A stretch of 64,000 nucleotides of DNA from Diphasiastrum complanatum (taxonomy: Eukaryota > Streptophyta > Lycopodiopsida > Lycopodiales > Lycopodiaceae), in the NCBI GenBank assembly GCA_029204225.1, contig CM055098.1, positions 23,441,367 through 23,505,366 on the forward strand, in the 5' to 3' direction. Position 1 is the stretch's first letter; each line of letters starts with the position of its first letter. The translations under genes and the position numbers were made by a program. Below, piece by piece: positions 1 through 10,929 of this stretch. The notes beneath the pieces were generated by a model. It was not told where the DNA came from and did no database searches. It saw nothing but the letters and a program-made list of their open reading frames with translations.

Positions 1-123
1 AAGTAGGCAAAAAGTAAACAGTTGAATGGCAGGCATACCTAGTCGAGTGAAAAGGCAACTTGGATGTTGGTGTGAGGTCATGGTAAATAATGGCAAATGA
101 CTACCTAGAAGTGTGTTGTGGAT

Positions 124-154
<31 letters not shown>
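124..154. repeat. (TG)n microsatellite grading into CG/CT-rich tract
   Basis: Perfect TG dinucleotides run into CGCGCG and then a pyrimidine-rich CCCTCTCT stretch. It is simple-sequence DNA. No gene is associated with it. Confidence 0.9.
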
Positions 155-464
155 CTCCCTCCCCCTCTCTCTCTCCCTTTTTATACTAAGCAAGTAGCTA
201 GTAGGTCTACATGAGAGCCTAGCATTACAACAACTAATCGTTTATGTAGAGACACATAGATAAGCATGGATGCCATGAAAACAACAGAAACATTTAACAA
301 GATAAACTTGTGGATGTAAACAAGAAGAAGATATCTTCCTTGTCTAAAATAGGATCATACTATAGATTTCATCTCCTCTCATGCCCATGTGCTACACATA
401 AATGGCTTGGTCAATGTTGAACTTTGACTTGACTGCTATATTGGTAGTCAAGGTAGTTCAAATC

Positions 465-668
465 TACTTCCACCAATCTTTATCACACATGACATGCATT
501 CTTTTATCCACATTCCTACAAGGCAATGGGCATCACTTACAAATTACCATAGTCTAGTTAAAAGTGTACTTCCACCAATCTTTGTCACACATGACATGGA
601 TTCCTTTATCCACCTTGCTACTAGGCAATGGGCATCCCTTACAAATTACCATATTCTAGTTAAAATTG
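465..668. repeat. Two-copy tandem duplication, 102-bp unit
   Basis: The block starting at 465 (TACTTCCACCAATCTT) is repeated from 567 with a period of 102 bp (34 codons) and about 90% identity. Because the period is a multiple of three, an open frame of 99 codons spans it. That frame shows no recognisable domain, so I treat it as a by-product of the duplication. The flanks are AT-rich non-coding DNA. Confidence 0.75.
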
Positions 669-3344
669 TACAATGTTTATTGGGTGGAGTTTGGGGATTC
701 TCCTTCAAGGTTGCCACCATGAACTTCCATTACTCACAGCTATGCTGTATTCTTGCCCTTGCCTTGCCTAATATATTCAGCCTTGCTCCGTAAATGCAAA
801 TATTGAATGTAGATTTTAAGATGAAATATAATTTTTTATTTGCTAGCTCATTTTTAAAAAGGTCAACATGACACACAAATTAACTAATGCAAAAAATTGA
901 GTCGTAGATAATCTCAGCTTGATAATTTATTAGGACACAAACTATAAGCAATACAAGTAATGTGGAGGTTGTTGGAAATAGATCATTTACTTGCCTCCAA
1001 CAATCACATAAATTAGTCAACATTAACTCGATTTAAACTAAAATAATTAAACACATTAGCTAGTGTTAAATTCATTTGAAGGTGAACATGTGAGTACCAA
1101 GCTTTGAATTGCAAGTTGCTATGCCAAAATTCCCAAAATGCCATATTAAGGCTACTTACAAACTTTATTTTCAAGTTCAAAAGTTGTACAAAAAACCAAA
1201 ACTTCACGTGAAGGTGGAGTTTGTGAAACGCATTTCTAGAAAATATGTTTGGAAGGATTTATTCCTCTTAGCAGTTTAGTAAGCCAATGGAAAAATATAG
1301 TGATGTTATAGCATCCCAAATTCGTGGATGTGACCAACTAGTTCTATCAATTCACGATTGATACGTAAGTTTTTCATGTATATTTCTTGTCTTTAAAGGA
1401 GAACAATATGCTTACACCAAAGTATGGTCATTTCAAACATGCTATAATTTCTCTCTTATTTAGATGCTTGATGGAGAGAACACTTGACATAAATCATGTA
1501 AGTACACAAAAAAGTTACCATTGATTTTAATTATTGTTAATGTAAAGATGTACCAACTTACTTCTAACATGACGTGTTATTTATGACACCTCACATGTTC
1601 AAAAGCCATGCATGAACTACTTTCAAACTCATAACATTGTTAGGATTTCGCCATTAGAGAACAACATATGGTGGTATGCAACTTTTGATATAAAATCATT
1701 CTTTTCTGATATAAATCAATAATTAATCACCTAGCATTAGATTGGAGAATGTAACATGTTGAATGTATATTCAGTATTTTCCAAGGAGATAATTCCAAGC
1801 ACTCATGTTTGTATTGCATAATAATAAAAATAGAAAAAAAAAATTAAAAAAGTTACATGGATATCAGGTGCCAGAGAAGATGCAAATGAGCACCTAGATT
1901 TATTAACTCCTATTTAAATTCACTACAACAATTCAGGTAATTTTAGAAAAAAAAAATATCAAGGTTTTTGCTCATTAAAACAAACTCACCCTTTGATAGG
2001 TTTGCATAAAGGCATTTATTGAAAACAGATGAAAGAAATTAAATGGAGCTCTTGACTTTCCAAAGGAGTGGCCCAAGTAAATCATCTCCATATTAAAGAG
2101 GCCATGAATTTTGAAAGGCTAATCTTATTAAGAGCGTGAAGCTTTGGGAGTTAGCTCTAGGTTGGAGAGCTGATGGAGATCGCACGATTGGGTGCAATCA
2201 GAGGGCAAATACTATAATAGGCGTTTTGCTATTGATCTACTGCAGGGGACATTGATGGCAAGGACTTCATGGTGTGCTCATTTGGGAGTATAGGATGGCA
2301 TTACAGCAGGGGGGCAGTCATTGGCGTTGGCATTGATGGGGAGGCATCTACCATCACGGGCACGAATAAGCTATCTTTAGCTTTCATGCATTTGGCTGTA
2401 TTTTCAAAAGTCTAGGCTTGGTACAGGTGTCGGAAGTTGTATGGATCAGATCCATAGGTGGTGAGATTAGAAAGCCTAGAGGAAGTCACTCAGAGCCATA
2501 TACCTCAGCACGATGAGAGAGATATTAGTGTCAGGATCTCGTGAGCGATGACTCATGGATGAGCTTGTGTTGGCATGGCGTCGGGTGGCATATAGCCAGG
2601 CAGAGTGAGCGACATTGCTAGGAGCCAGGAGGAGTAGGTGATGCTTTGGCAATTGGCTTGGATAGCAGGATGGTGACCTAGGGATGGGTCAAGCCTACTT
2701 GGAGGTAGGTGGCATGGAGTGTACCTAGTGGTGGTACATATCTTGAGGGCATGGAGTGCATTACAGGGTGATGTGGATCTAGCATGCCCATGGTTGTGAG
2801 CCAGCAGGGATGGAGATGGTTGCTCAGGGAGTGACAGCTGATACTTTGGCGAGTGATTAGGTGAGCTGCATGGTTATATGCACAATAATCTCCAGGTTGG
2901 CATCATGTTGTTTGTTGTCCATTATTATTTGGTAAGCAGGATGCAGCTTTTGGTTAGATCCAGTTGGAGTCTAGTTGCACTACAGGTGGATAGATTCTTG
3001 GGGAGCTATCAGTGGGTAATGAATACTTAGTGATCAAATGGTACAGGGTACAGGTTTCTGATGGAGCTATCCTCCTAATATGCTACATGATTTTGGGTGA
3101 GTTTCTCATCACGATGGTGGATCTAGTTTTCATTTGCTTTGGTTTGGTTGACATGATGGATACAATGGTTTGCTTGTTGGCCAGTTGTTGACTCTTTTGG
3201 TATTGGCGCTACTGGTATATTTAGATTCTGGAGCTCCTTTGCTGATGACCTGCCGACACTCTCCATTGTAGTTGGTGGCTCAACTCCATTATCCGATATC
3301 CTTTGTGCTCTTGTGATAGCCGGAATCAGTTAGAAGAATTTTCA
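669..3344. other. Anonymous non-coding DNA
   Basis: I see no gene, RNA or clear repeat here. From 669 to about 2100 it is AT-rich with short A-runs. From about 2160 to 3320 it becomes G-rich with many GGTGG/GGCAT words and no long open frame. Its composition resembles the leader of the copia element at 29229-29838, but I found no shared stretch long enough to call homology. Confidence 0.4.
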
Positions 3345-3931
3345 CTAGAATCTTCTAACATGCCTCCATGTGACAGTCCCTTGGCACTCGCGTATGTCTC
3401 TGATGTTGGCGTGCATGGCGATAGCTCGTTGTAGGCAAAGGGCATCTGCAATCGTGTGGTAGTGCTTAATGTGCTCTACAAGGGCTTTTGATGGGTGCTC
3501 TGGAAACCCTACTGGCTTGTACTCCGGCGCGTACCATACTTGCATTTGTTGTGAAGGTGATGCGATAAACGAGAGTGGAACAAAGAGGGGGGGGGTCTTG
3601 CATATGATCTAGCTCCAATTGGAAGCATGATCCTAAGGAAAAGTGATAATGGCGAAAAGGCCAACAACAAAGCGGAGCAGAGGACTCTCGAAAACATCAT
3701 AGAAATAGCCAAAATTTTAAACTTGGATGAAGCTAGTAAAAATGACATTTTTTTTTTATTAGCCTCCTAAGCAAGTTGATAAATGAGAAGAAGTTCAAAA
3801 TTTGAGAGGGGGAGGGGGGGGGGAGCCAGGAATGGTGGAGAAAAATAATAAGAAACTAGTCTAATAAGATAATTAAAAATGAGAGATAAATTACTGTCCA
3901 AGACTGTAGAAGGCTCTAGAACGACGGTGAA

Positions 3932-4105
3932 CTATTTCTTCAAAATCTTCAACTCGTCCTCCACGTCCTTGAGGGCCTGTTCGTCTTCTTGTAGGGTTTC
4001 AACCTCAGTGTTTCTTGTTGTGAGCGCGGCCTCAAGAGCTTTTTGTTGATCCATGTAGAGCTGAATTGATCGAGCTAAGATATTCTTGTAGTACTCGGCC
4101 CTCTT
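3932..4105 (-). pseudogene. C-terminal remnant of a coiled-coil protein
   Basis: On the minus strand an open frame of about 58 codons ends at 3932. It has heptad-like charged residues (ALEAALTTRNTEVETLQEDE and a following acidic helix ending ELKILKK). Upstream it is closed by a stop near 4105. It resembles in style, not in sequence that I can align, the coiled-coil part of the pseudogene at 6397-6852. A second minus-strand open stretch (3345-3545) has no recognisable feature. The junction with the plus-strand gypsy fragment near 4150 looks like an insertion or rearrangement point. Confidence 0.35.
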
Positions 4106-4156
4106 CTTCTAGAGTTTCTAAGCGGTTGGTGTTTCTTCTTCCGCAACAGCAACCAC

Positions 4157-4746
4157 TTGATCCAGGGTCGCCAAACCGCTCCATATAATCCAAAAGCAAA
4201 TGGGCTTACGGAGCAGGCAAATGGAATTCTATGTAAAATTTTGAATAAAGTAACGGAAACACATTCTTTTGATTGGGATCAGAAGTTATCGTCTGTCTTA
4301 TGGGCATATAGAACTGCTGAAGAGATTACAACTAAGCAGACTCCATACTATCTTGTGTATGGAATGCATCCCATACTACTAATAAAAGTCCTGACGTTTC
4401 TCATTAGTAATGAAGAGCGAATGAATGAACACGATAGTCTCCAGGAGCGGATGATTTCTTTGACGCAACTGGAAGAGGATCGTCGTCTTTTATTAATCGA
4501 GACTGAATGAGTTCAGAGTAAAAGAAAAGAAATTTTTGATCAATCCATTAAGAAAATAAAAATTAAACAAGGGGACTATGTGCTTTTGTACGATAACAGA
4601 CACATGTTTTTCTTGAAAAATTACATACTAGATGGATGGGACCGTATAAAGTCATAGAAGTTTTTAATAATGGATCACTTCAGTTAGCTGATCTCCAAGG
4701 ACATTTACTTGACACTCAACTAAATAGTTCAAGGGTGAAGCGCTAG
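4157..4746 (+). mobile_element. Ty3/gypsy integrase C-terminal fragment
   Basis: The open frame at 4157-4510 carries the end of a gypsy integrase core: YNPKANGLTEQANG contains the catalytic Glu of the D,D-35-E triad, and the WAYRT...TPYYLVYG block is typical of the family. After a TGA at 4508 the same frame continues (RKEIFDQSIKKIKIKQGDYV). A frameshift near 4620 then leads to GPYKVIEVFNNGSLQLAD, the GPY/F module of the integrase C-terminus, ending near 4746. No protease, RT, RNase H or catalytic Asp residues are present, so only the last ~200 codons survive. The 5' side abuts opposite-strand sequence near 4150. It is non-functional. Confidence 0.85.
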
Positions 4747-4969
4747 TATGACTAATTTCCGGTGCATCAATTTTACCGAAGTTTTTGCGAAAATGCCGAA
4801 ACCAGGTTACATATTAGCAAAAATGCCGAAAATACCGAAGCATTGCTGCATTGTTTGTATTTTGCGAAAAACCCAAGACCTTCTCTACATTTTATACTTT
4901 ACAAAAAGCCCAACACTACTTTGGAATACTATGTATTAAGTGAATTTACCATTGTAGAAATACCCCAAC

Positions 4970-5034
4970 GAGGTTGGCTCAACTGGTTAGCTTGGCATCC
5001 AAAGTTTCTTTGGTCCCAGGTTCGAGCCTCCCCT
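4970..5034 (+). repeat. tRNA-like Pol III promoter block, probable SINE head
   Basis: An A-box-like TGGCTCAACTGG (4975-4986) is followed 44 nt later by a B-box-like GGTTCGAGCCTC (5019-5030), the arrangement of an internal RNA polymerase III promoter. The acceptor arms do not pair as in a functional tRNA. A tRNA-derived SINE head or decayed tRNA gene is therefore more likely than a working tRNA. The 3' part (5035-5230) is AT-rich and ends near a TTTATTTATTTATTTTTG run. I found no second copy in the window. Confidence 0.5.
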
Positions 5035-5243
5035 TGGAAATCAAGAAGCATTTTAGAAATACGAAAATTGCGACACTTACCTTTGCATTTTTCGGGATTT
5101 TCTACCTTCCGACACCTTCGCATTTTTTGCATAATAATCTTTGCTTTGATTTACCAAGCGAAGCATTCGTGTATTCTGTTTGTTTATTTATTTATTTTTG
5201 TTTTTAGGACTAGACACTTTATTATTGAGTATGTACCTTCAAG

Positions 5244-7852
5244 ATGAAGGACACGCTTCCATTTAATATTAGTCTAATCCGCCAAAATATCATCAATACG
5301 CCTAAAACCTCAAACACTTCAGTTGTTGTCGCTACCACTTTCCATCACTCTTGCTCTCCGATTTGCGAATTGTTGCGATCAAGCTCTTGTCCGCCATCGC
5401 TCGTTTACAACTGCAAGCACCATGGCGATTGTATTCAAAACGCACTCAAAGCCAGTGATACGAGTATTACAACCACTGGTTGTTCAAGCATGAATTGAAG
5501 GTCTTCTTCAATTTAACCCATCACTAATTCTTACTGATTTGTGTTATGAGCTGATCCGCAATTTGGGGGGAACGGAAGAAGAACATATTTCCACTACTGT
5601 TCGCAATCAAGAGATTGTTATTACAGAAGGATTTTATTGTCGTGCCTTAGGATTGCCTATGGACGGCAGTATGCCAGTTACTAAATCGGATTTTATCGTG
5701 GAGAGCGGAGTTTTCCAAGAAGAAGCTTATCTTGAGAAACGAGGATATAAACTCTCTTACATTAGAGATCCCAATCTCAAGAGCTTCGTCTGATTTGCTC
5801 TTGCTTCTATCTTTTTACCGGAGCAAGAGTACACTATCTCAAATACAAATATGGAATACCTGTTGAGAGCTTTATATGAAGAGCCGATTGCCTTCGGACA
5901 GATTGCTTTCAAGCAATTCTGTAAATTAGTAAAAGCTAATTGGTTTTCCAGGCTGGGTCAGCAGATGGGCATTTTATGTATGCATGTTGGTGTGCTGATA
6001 GTGCAAGAAGACATCAGGATTGCACCAGTGCTACTAGAGCTAGCCCCATCAATTGAGGCCGAGTTCCAGATGCAGACATCAAAGGCAACCACATCATCAT
6101 CATCAAGTCAAGGGAGCTCGGTGAGAATGACTTCGCCATCATCCCAATATATGCCATTGACCAACACAGACGAAAATAGGGATGTGAAAGAGGAAGCGGA
6201 CGACACAACTGATCAGGAGCATAATCAGGTTGATATACCACAAGAGCCAGCACCACAAGGAGCAGAACAGTTTTCTGATAACCAGTAGGACATCGAAAGC
6301 GACGTCGAGGCACCAATTCTCGATGCCGAATTATATCAAAAGGTTTTTGGAACACTACTGCCGGATACGCGAGCAGATATTCAGCATCTTGCCAGCTTGG
6401 AGAAAGTATCCAAGAAGCTGGGTTCAAAGTATGAAAGAATCCAAGCAGACCTCACCCAGAGGGATACAGAGCTGAGCGAAACAAAGGCTGAGCTGGCCTA
6501 TAAAAACGAAGAACTTGAAGCAGCCCAAGCAGAGATGAGCAGGAAAAACATAGAGCTTGAAGAAGCAAAAGGAAGGCAGGACGCTATGCTCGAAGTGTTG
6601 GAAGAAATACAAGAGCAGTCCAATACCTTCGAAAGTGAAAATATACTGTTTAAACAACAACTTCAGGCCCTGCAGGCTTCTTTGCAGGAGGAGAGACGTG
6701 TACGAACTACTCTTCAGAGTAGTAATGCGGAGCTGAGTAACGAACTCAACAGTGCTCAGGATTCAATTGCCCAACTGCAAAATTCTGCAAAAATGTTAAG
6801 AAGAGGCAATCAGATATACAAGAAACAGGCCAAAGAGGCGATATTATGGTGAATCAGCGCCGAAGTCACACTAGGTGCCTGCGTATCTCATGGCAGGTAC
6901 AGAATTGATTCAGTAGCATGGAAGGGAATCCATGAGAAGATGATCCAAACCTTCTAGCTGCAATATCTGCAGCCGCAGATGATTGCTTATGAAAAGTTGA
7001 AGGAAGAGTTAGAAGAGGCCAAATTTCAATCAGGCCAAATGCAGATTTCTGATGTGGAAGAACCAGCACAAGGCCAAGATCAGGAGACGCAGCACCGGTT
7101 ATGTCAGAAAAGGCCATCCAAACAGATACCATCTGCAGGCAAGTCTAGAAGGATCAAGAGACACAAACCGAATCCAAGGAGGCTGCAGAGTTACAAATTG
7201 TTGAAGACCAACTTGGGGCATTAAGCATCATTCCATATCAAGCTCAGGCGTCACCAAGTGGAGCAGTTATAAAGAAAAACAAGATTGTGTACTCACTACT
7301 AAGCTCAGAATTTCAGACATTTCATCAGGAACTAATATTCTTTCTTCCACCTTTTTGTAGTTCAGAACTCCAATGGAGAATGGAGTACCTTTTCTTACCT
7401 AAATTTTTTGGCTACACAAAAGAACAATGGAAAAACCCTTGCACTTTTTCTAACATAAATACTCTTTGGTCTAGACTAACTGTACATCAAAAAGGAACCC
7501 TTGCCCTTGCCATTATTCAGAACAAGTTCAATGTGCAAACTAACTATATCCATGTGGTCGCAGGATCCTTGTATATATACATTTTAGAATAACTAAGAAT
7601 ATTCAAAAATAATATTTTTCCAGTTCTTGGTATATGCATCTTGTTAATAATACATTAATTGATAACCCCCTCGCACCAATAAGCAATCGAGGAATGGGGG
7701 GTTATCCGAACTTGTCATTCCAAGAAGACTATAACCAGAAGAACAATTACTTTCTGGCAACAAAAGGAATGACATTGGAGCAAGTAAATGAAGAAAACGA
7801 AGCCCGAGCCAAGGCCATTTTCCACAACAAGCCAGCCAGCCGAAAGCGATAG
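5244..7852 (+). pseudogene. Decayed retroelement-associated coiled-coil gene, function unknown
   Basis: One reading frame runs from about 5497 to 6852, broken only by TGA at 5791 and TAG at 6286. A frameshift near 5490 joins it to an open stretch from 5244. The N-terminal part (CYELIRNLGGTEEEHIST, then ITEGFYCRALGLP) recalls the domain often annotated as 'putative plant transposon protein' beside plant gypsy elements; this is a resemblance only. A Ser/Thr-rich and acidic linker (6060-6290) is followed by a long coiled coil (6397-6852: ELSETKAELAYKNEELEAAQ and similar heptads). Further charged helix fragments in other frames follow to 7224, and small open stretches to 7852 (NEENEARAKAIFHNKPASRK). 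It sits directly downstream of gypsy integrase debris, which fits an extra ORF carried by a retroelement. Confidence 0.5.
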
Positions 7853-9389
7853 AGAAGGACATAAACCAGTTGTTTGCAAGTCGCTGCATAGCTGAGGAAG
7901 GGGATATGTGGAGTCTTATGATCTCACATTATCCAAGTTTTGTCATATATTGTAAAAAAAAATTCAATTTCTATATATGTAAAATGTGCTATAGTGCCTA
8001 AATTCATGTAAAGGCCTATTATGCACTTCGTAAATTCATATTTTGAGTAGAAGTTGCGACGTTCTATAAGAGACGCAATAGAAGTTCAAAACCAACATTT
8101 GACGGCTCGTAAGCAACATTAGGCTAAAGAACATTCCTATAAGGACAACACTTTGTGCCATTGTACATACACATTTCTACGCAGAGTTGAGTATCAATAG
8201 AGAGTGAAGAGCAAGTTCTTATAGCTTGAGCATTCTTTCCCTCTAATATCTTTCACATAATTACTTCTTATCATTTGTGCAAATACACTCTGTATGATCT
8301 ATGATTGATTGTGACACTGTTCTATGTGCGTACACATTTCTTACGTTATACTGAATTTCAGCTACTCTAACATGGATTTTCAGATTTGAGAGGTTTCGTA
8401 CTCTATTAGAAATAGAAGAATGTAATTTTATCATTAAGGGAGTGTTAGAAATCAATGATAAACTTCATTGTTACTGTTTACGAGGTACATTAATGTTGAC
8501 AGTTGTGACCAGCTGTCATTAGCCGTAGGGTAGTCTATTAGTCTACTCGTAGATCTTCTCTCTCTATCAGGGGTTCAAGGTTTATTTGTACATTTTACAT
8601 TCAGTATGTTGTAGTGTGATAGCGCAATTGTGTGTGTTCTTCTTCCGCCTTCTTGTGGTGAATGCTTGATGTTGCATATCTGATTGTTGACAGTCATAGA
8701 TGCAAAAATCATTTTAAGTGGTGTCTGTGCAGATGACACACTAATCATGTCGAGTGACAATCTGATTGCCTTCCTTCAAACTCTGAATGAGCTATGTGTT
8801 CTAATAATGAGATTGTTTGATGTTTTGATTTGTTTGCTTTCTACAATAAGAACTAATCATCTGTGTTTGATTAAGAAGAATCCTTAGCCAATGTGATTCT
8901 GCTTGATGAATCTATTTGCTAGTTGATGTCTAACTGTTAACCTGATGTCTGAAGAGCCTGGAAAATAAAGTAATCTTTACAATTGCAGACCTTGACCAAA
9001 TCATTTCATCATTGGTGTTCATGGATGCTAATTTATCCAAATATCTTTGGATAACCAGTTATGTCGTTGTAGTATTCATTGTGAATTTTATACATTCTAG
9101 TCTGTTTACCATCATACATACATTTACCATGCAAAGGATGAGATTATTCTCTCTCTTGGGGAATGGTCAAACCTTTTATACTACGTAATTCATCGCTTTT
9201 GTGAAAATCTATAACGACTACACCACCACAGACTCTGGGAATCAAACATCCCCTCTCATTCTACTTCTCATAATCTGACCAAAAGCACAATTGTACTGTC
9301 ATGAATCAATTCAAAAGTATGCTTCGATATGGTTTAATTGTCTCAATAGAGTCAATCAATATTTACCAAACGTTCATCATTTACTTACT
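7853..9389 (+). other. Non-coding; possible copia 3' LTR start near 8442
   Basis: There is no convincing gene. At 8436-8448 a purine run AAGGGAG is directly followed by TGTTAGAAATC, the usual look of a copia polypurine tract and LTR start. The preceding open stretches carry no pol domain, so this is weak. The rest is AT-rich with short unrelated open frames. Confidence 0.3.
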
Positions 9390-9725
9390 TCTCTCACACC
9401 AATGCACTGTGTGGGTCTGTCACATAGTGCTTGAAACCAAGAGAATGAACTAGATGATGTTGTAGCTGTTATACACATATCATTCTAAATTTTGTTTGAT
9501 CTCGATTGAAATATTGTCTGCTTATTATTCGTGTATCTCATTCGCTTGTCTTATCTATTCTGCACATAGGTTCAATCTTGTTGAATGTTGAATTGATTTA
9601 TAAAGTAGGTCAGCAGTGTCTGTCTACATTCTGGAGGATTGTAGGAATGATATAGCAGGCAGTGACCAGCAATCATATCCGAACTCCATCCGAATTGATT
9701 TCATTCGCAATTGTTTTGCTTCACG
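9390..9725 (+). repeat. LTR-like direct repeat, copy 1
   Basis: About 335 bp match 13445-13780 in the same orientation with scattered substitutions and small indels. Shared words include TGTGTGGGTCTGTCAC, GTAGCTGTTAT and AGTGACCAGCAATCATAT. The second copy is followed by primer-binding-site sequence, so both are probably 3' parts of copia LTRs. Here the repeat runs straight into an RNase H fragment instead. Confidence 0.65.
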
Positions 9726-10022
9726 ATTATTTTGCATCATGATGGAGGTATCTCATGGATGTTGAGAAAACAAGTAACAATCTCATTGCCATCTACTGAG
9801 ACCGAGTACAAAGCTCTTACATCTTGCACAAAGGAGATGCTATGGATCAAAAGGATGGTAATGGATTTTCACTTGCTATATTTTTCATGCAAGGAGCAAG
9901 CATATTGTAGTGGCTATCATTTTGTGAGAGAACAAGCCATGGCAAAGGAAGTGGAGCTTCAATATGTTTCTTTAATGGAGTGTGTGGCTGATATCTTCAC
10001 CAAAGCATTGAGAGTTTTATGA
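9711..10022 (+). pseudogene. Ty1/copia RNase H C-terminal fragment
   Basis: The 103-codon frame matches the end of copia polyproteins. GGISWMLRKQ corresponds to the usual 'GAISWSSKKQ' block, followed by SLPSTETEYKAL, YHFVREQ and ADIFTKAL. Reverse transcriptase, integrase and gag are absent, and the 5' edge overlaps the LTR-like repeat, so it looks like a deletion derivative. The histidine stretch before YHFVREQ is scrambled. It is not functional. Confidence 0.8.
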
Positions 10023-10929
10023 AGCATAGAACATCACTTGGAGTTCTATCTAAATCTATGCTAAAACCAGTTGAAGAAGAAGTGTGAAAAATTCAACTAG
10101 TTTAGTTGATCTATTTTGGCAATTTGAGGCCAACTTGAAATTTCAACTTAGAGATAGATTTTTTCATGTCAATAAAGACTTAAATAGTGTTTGTTCTATT
10201 TTTGGCAAGTAGATAAATGGATGAGGTCACGTTTGGACCCATTCTAATTGGCTAGATTTCATACATTGCATCTGGACTAGAATTTCTGTCATTTGAGGTA
10301 TTACCAAAAAATTACCATTTAGGACAAGTTTAGGACAAGTGGCCAAATGACATTTGAACAGCTATAAATAGAAGTATCAGCATGGATAACATATCATTGT
10401 ATTCTCTTTTGATGTGAAGAATTCATCTCTTATGATTCTATGTCCATCTCATGTATATTTCTCTTGTATGTGTAGAATGTTGATTTTCTTGTTGATCTTG
10501 CTTTCACACGTTTGAAGGACAGTAGGATTCTACTATAATATGGAAAGGGAAAGTATTTTACTGTATTTAAGTGTTTATGATAAAATCATTATGCATTTCT
10601 AAGTTCTAGAATGCATAAAGTAGTGATTTCTATCTTCTAGCTATTTCTAGATGTGCAACCAAATTTGGATAAGATCTTGTTGATACATCAAGCATGTTTT
10701 GGTCTAATTTTTTTACAATCGTTGTCTGTCAACAAGCGACAAAGAAAGCACTGTGGTTGAGAAACTTACTATCGGACGTTTCTCTATGTTGGGTTCTAAT
10801 AGTTTGCTTGTTGTCTCTGATACTACTTGTTGGGGTGCTATAGGCTTTAGGGAATAATTATTTATAAGCTCTAACAGCACTCTTGCTGAATATAAAATCC
10901 AAACAAGAAAAAACTCAACATCAAATTAG
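10023..10929 (+). other. Non-coding, no recognised feature
   Basis: AT-rich sequence between two copia fragments. It probably contains LTR or leader DNA of a copia element, but I see no primer-binding site, polypurine tract or repeat that proves it. Confidence 0.4.

Noticed and set aside
494-793. 99-codon frame with a repeated 34-residue unit
   Set aside because: Explained by the 102-bp DNA duplication; no domain, and the surroundings are non-coding.
4970-5034. Functional tRNA gene
   Set aside because: Acceptor and anticodon arms do not form; only the promoter boxes are convincing.
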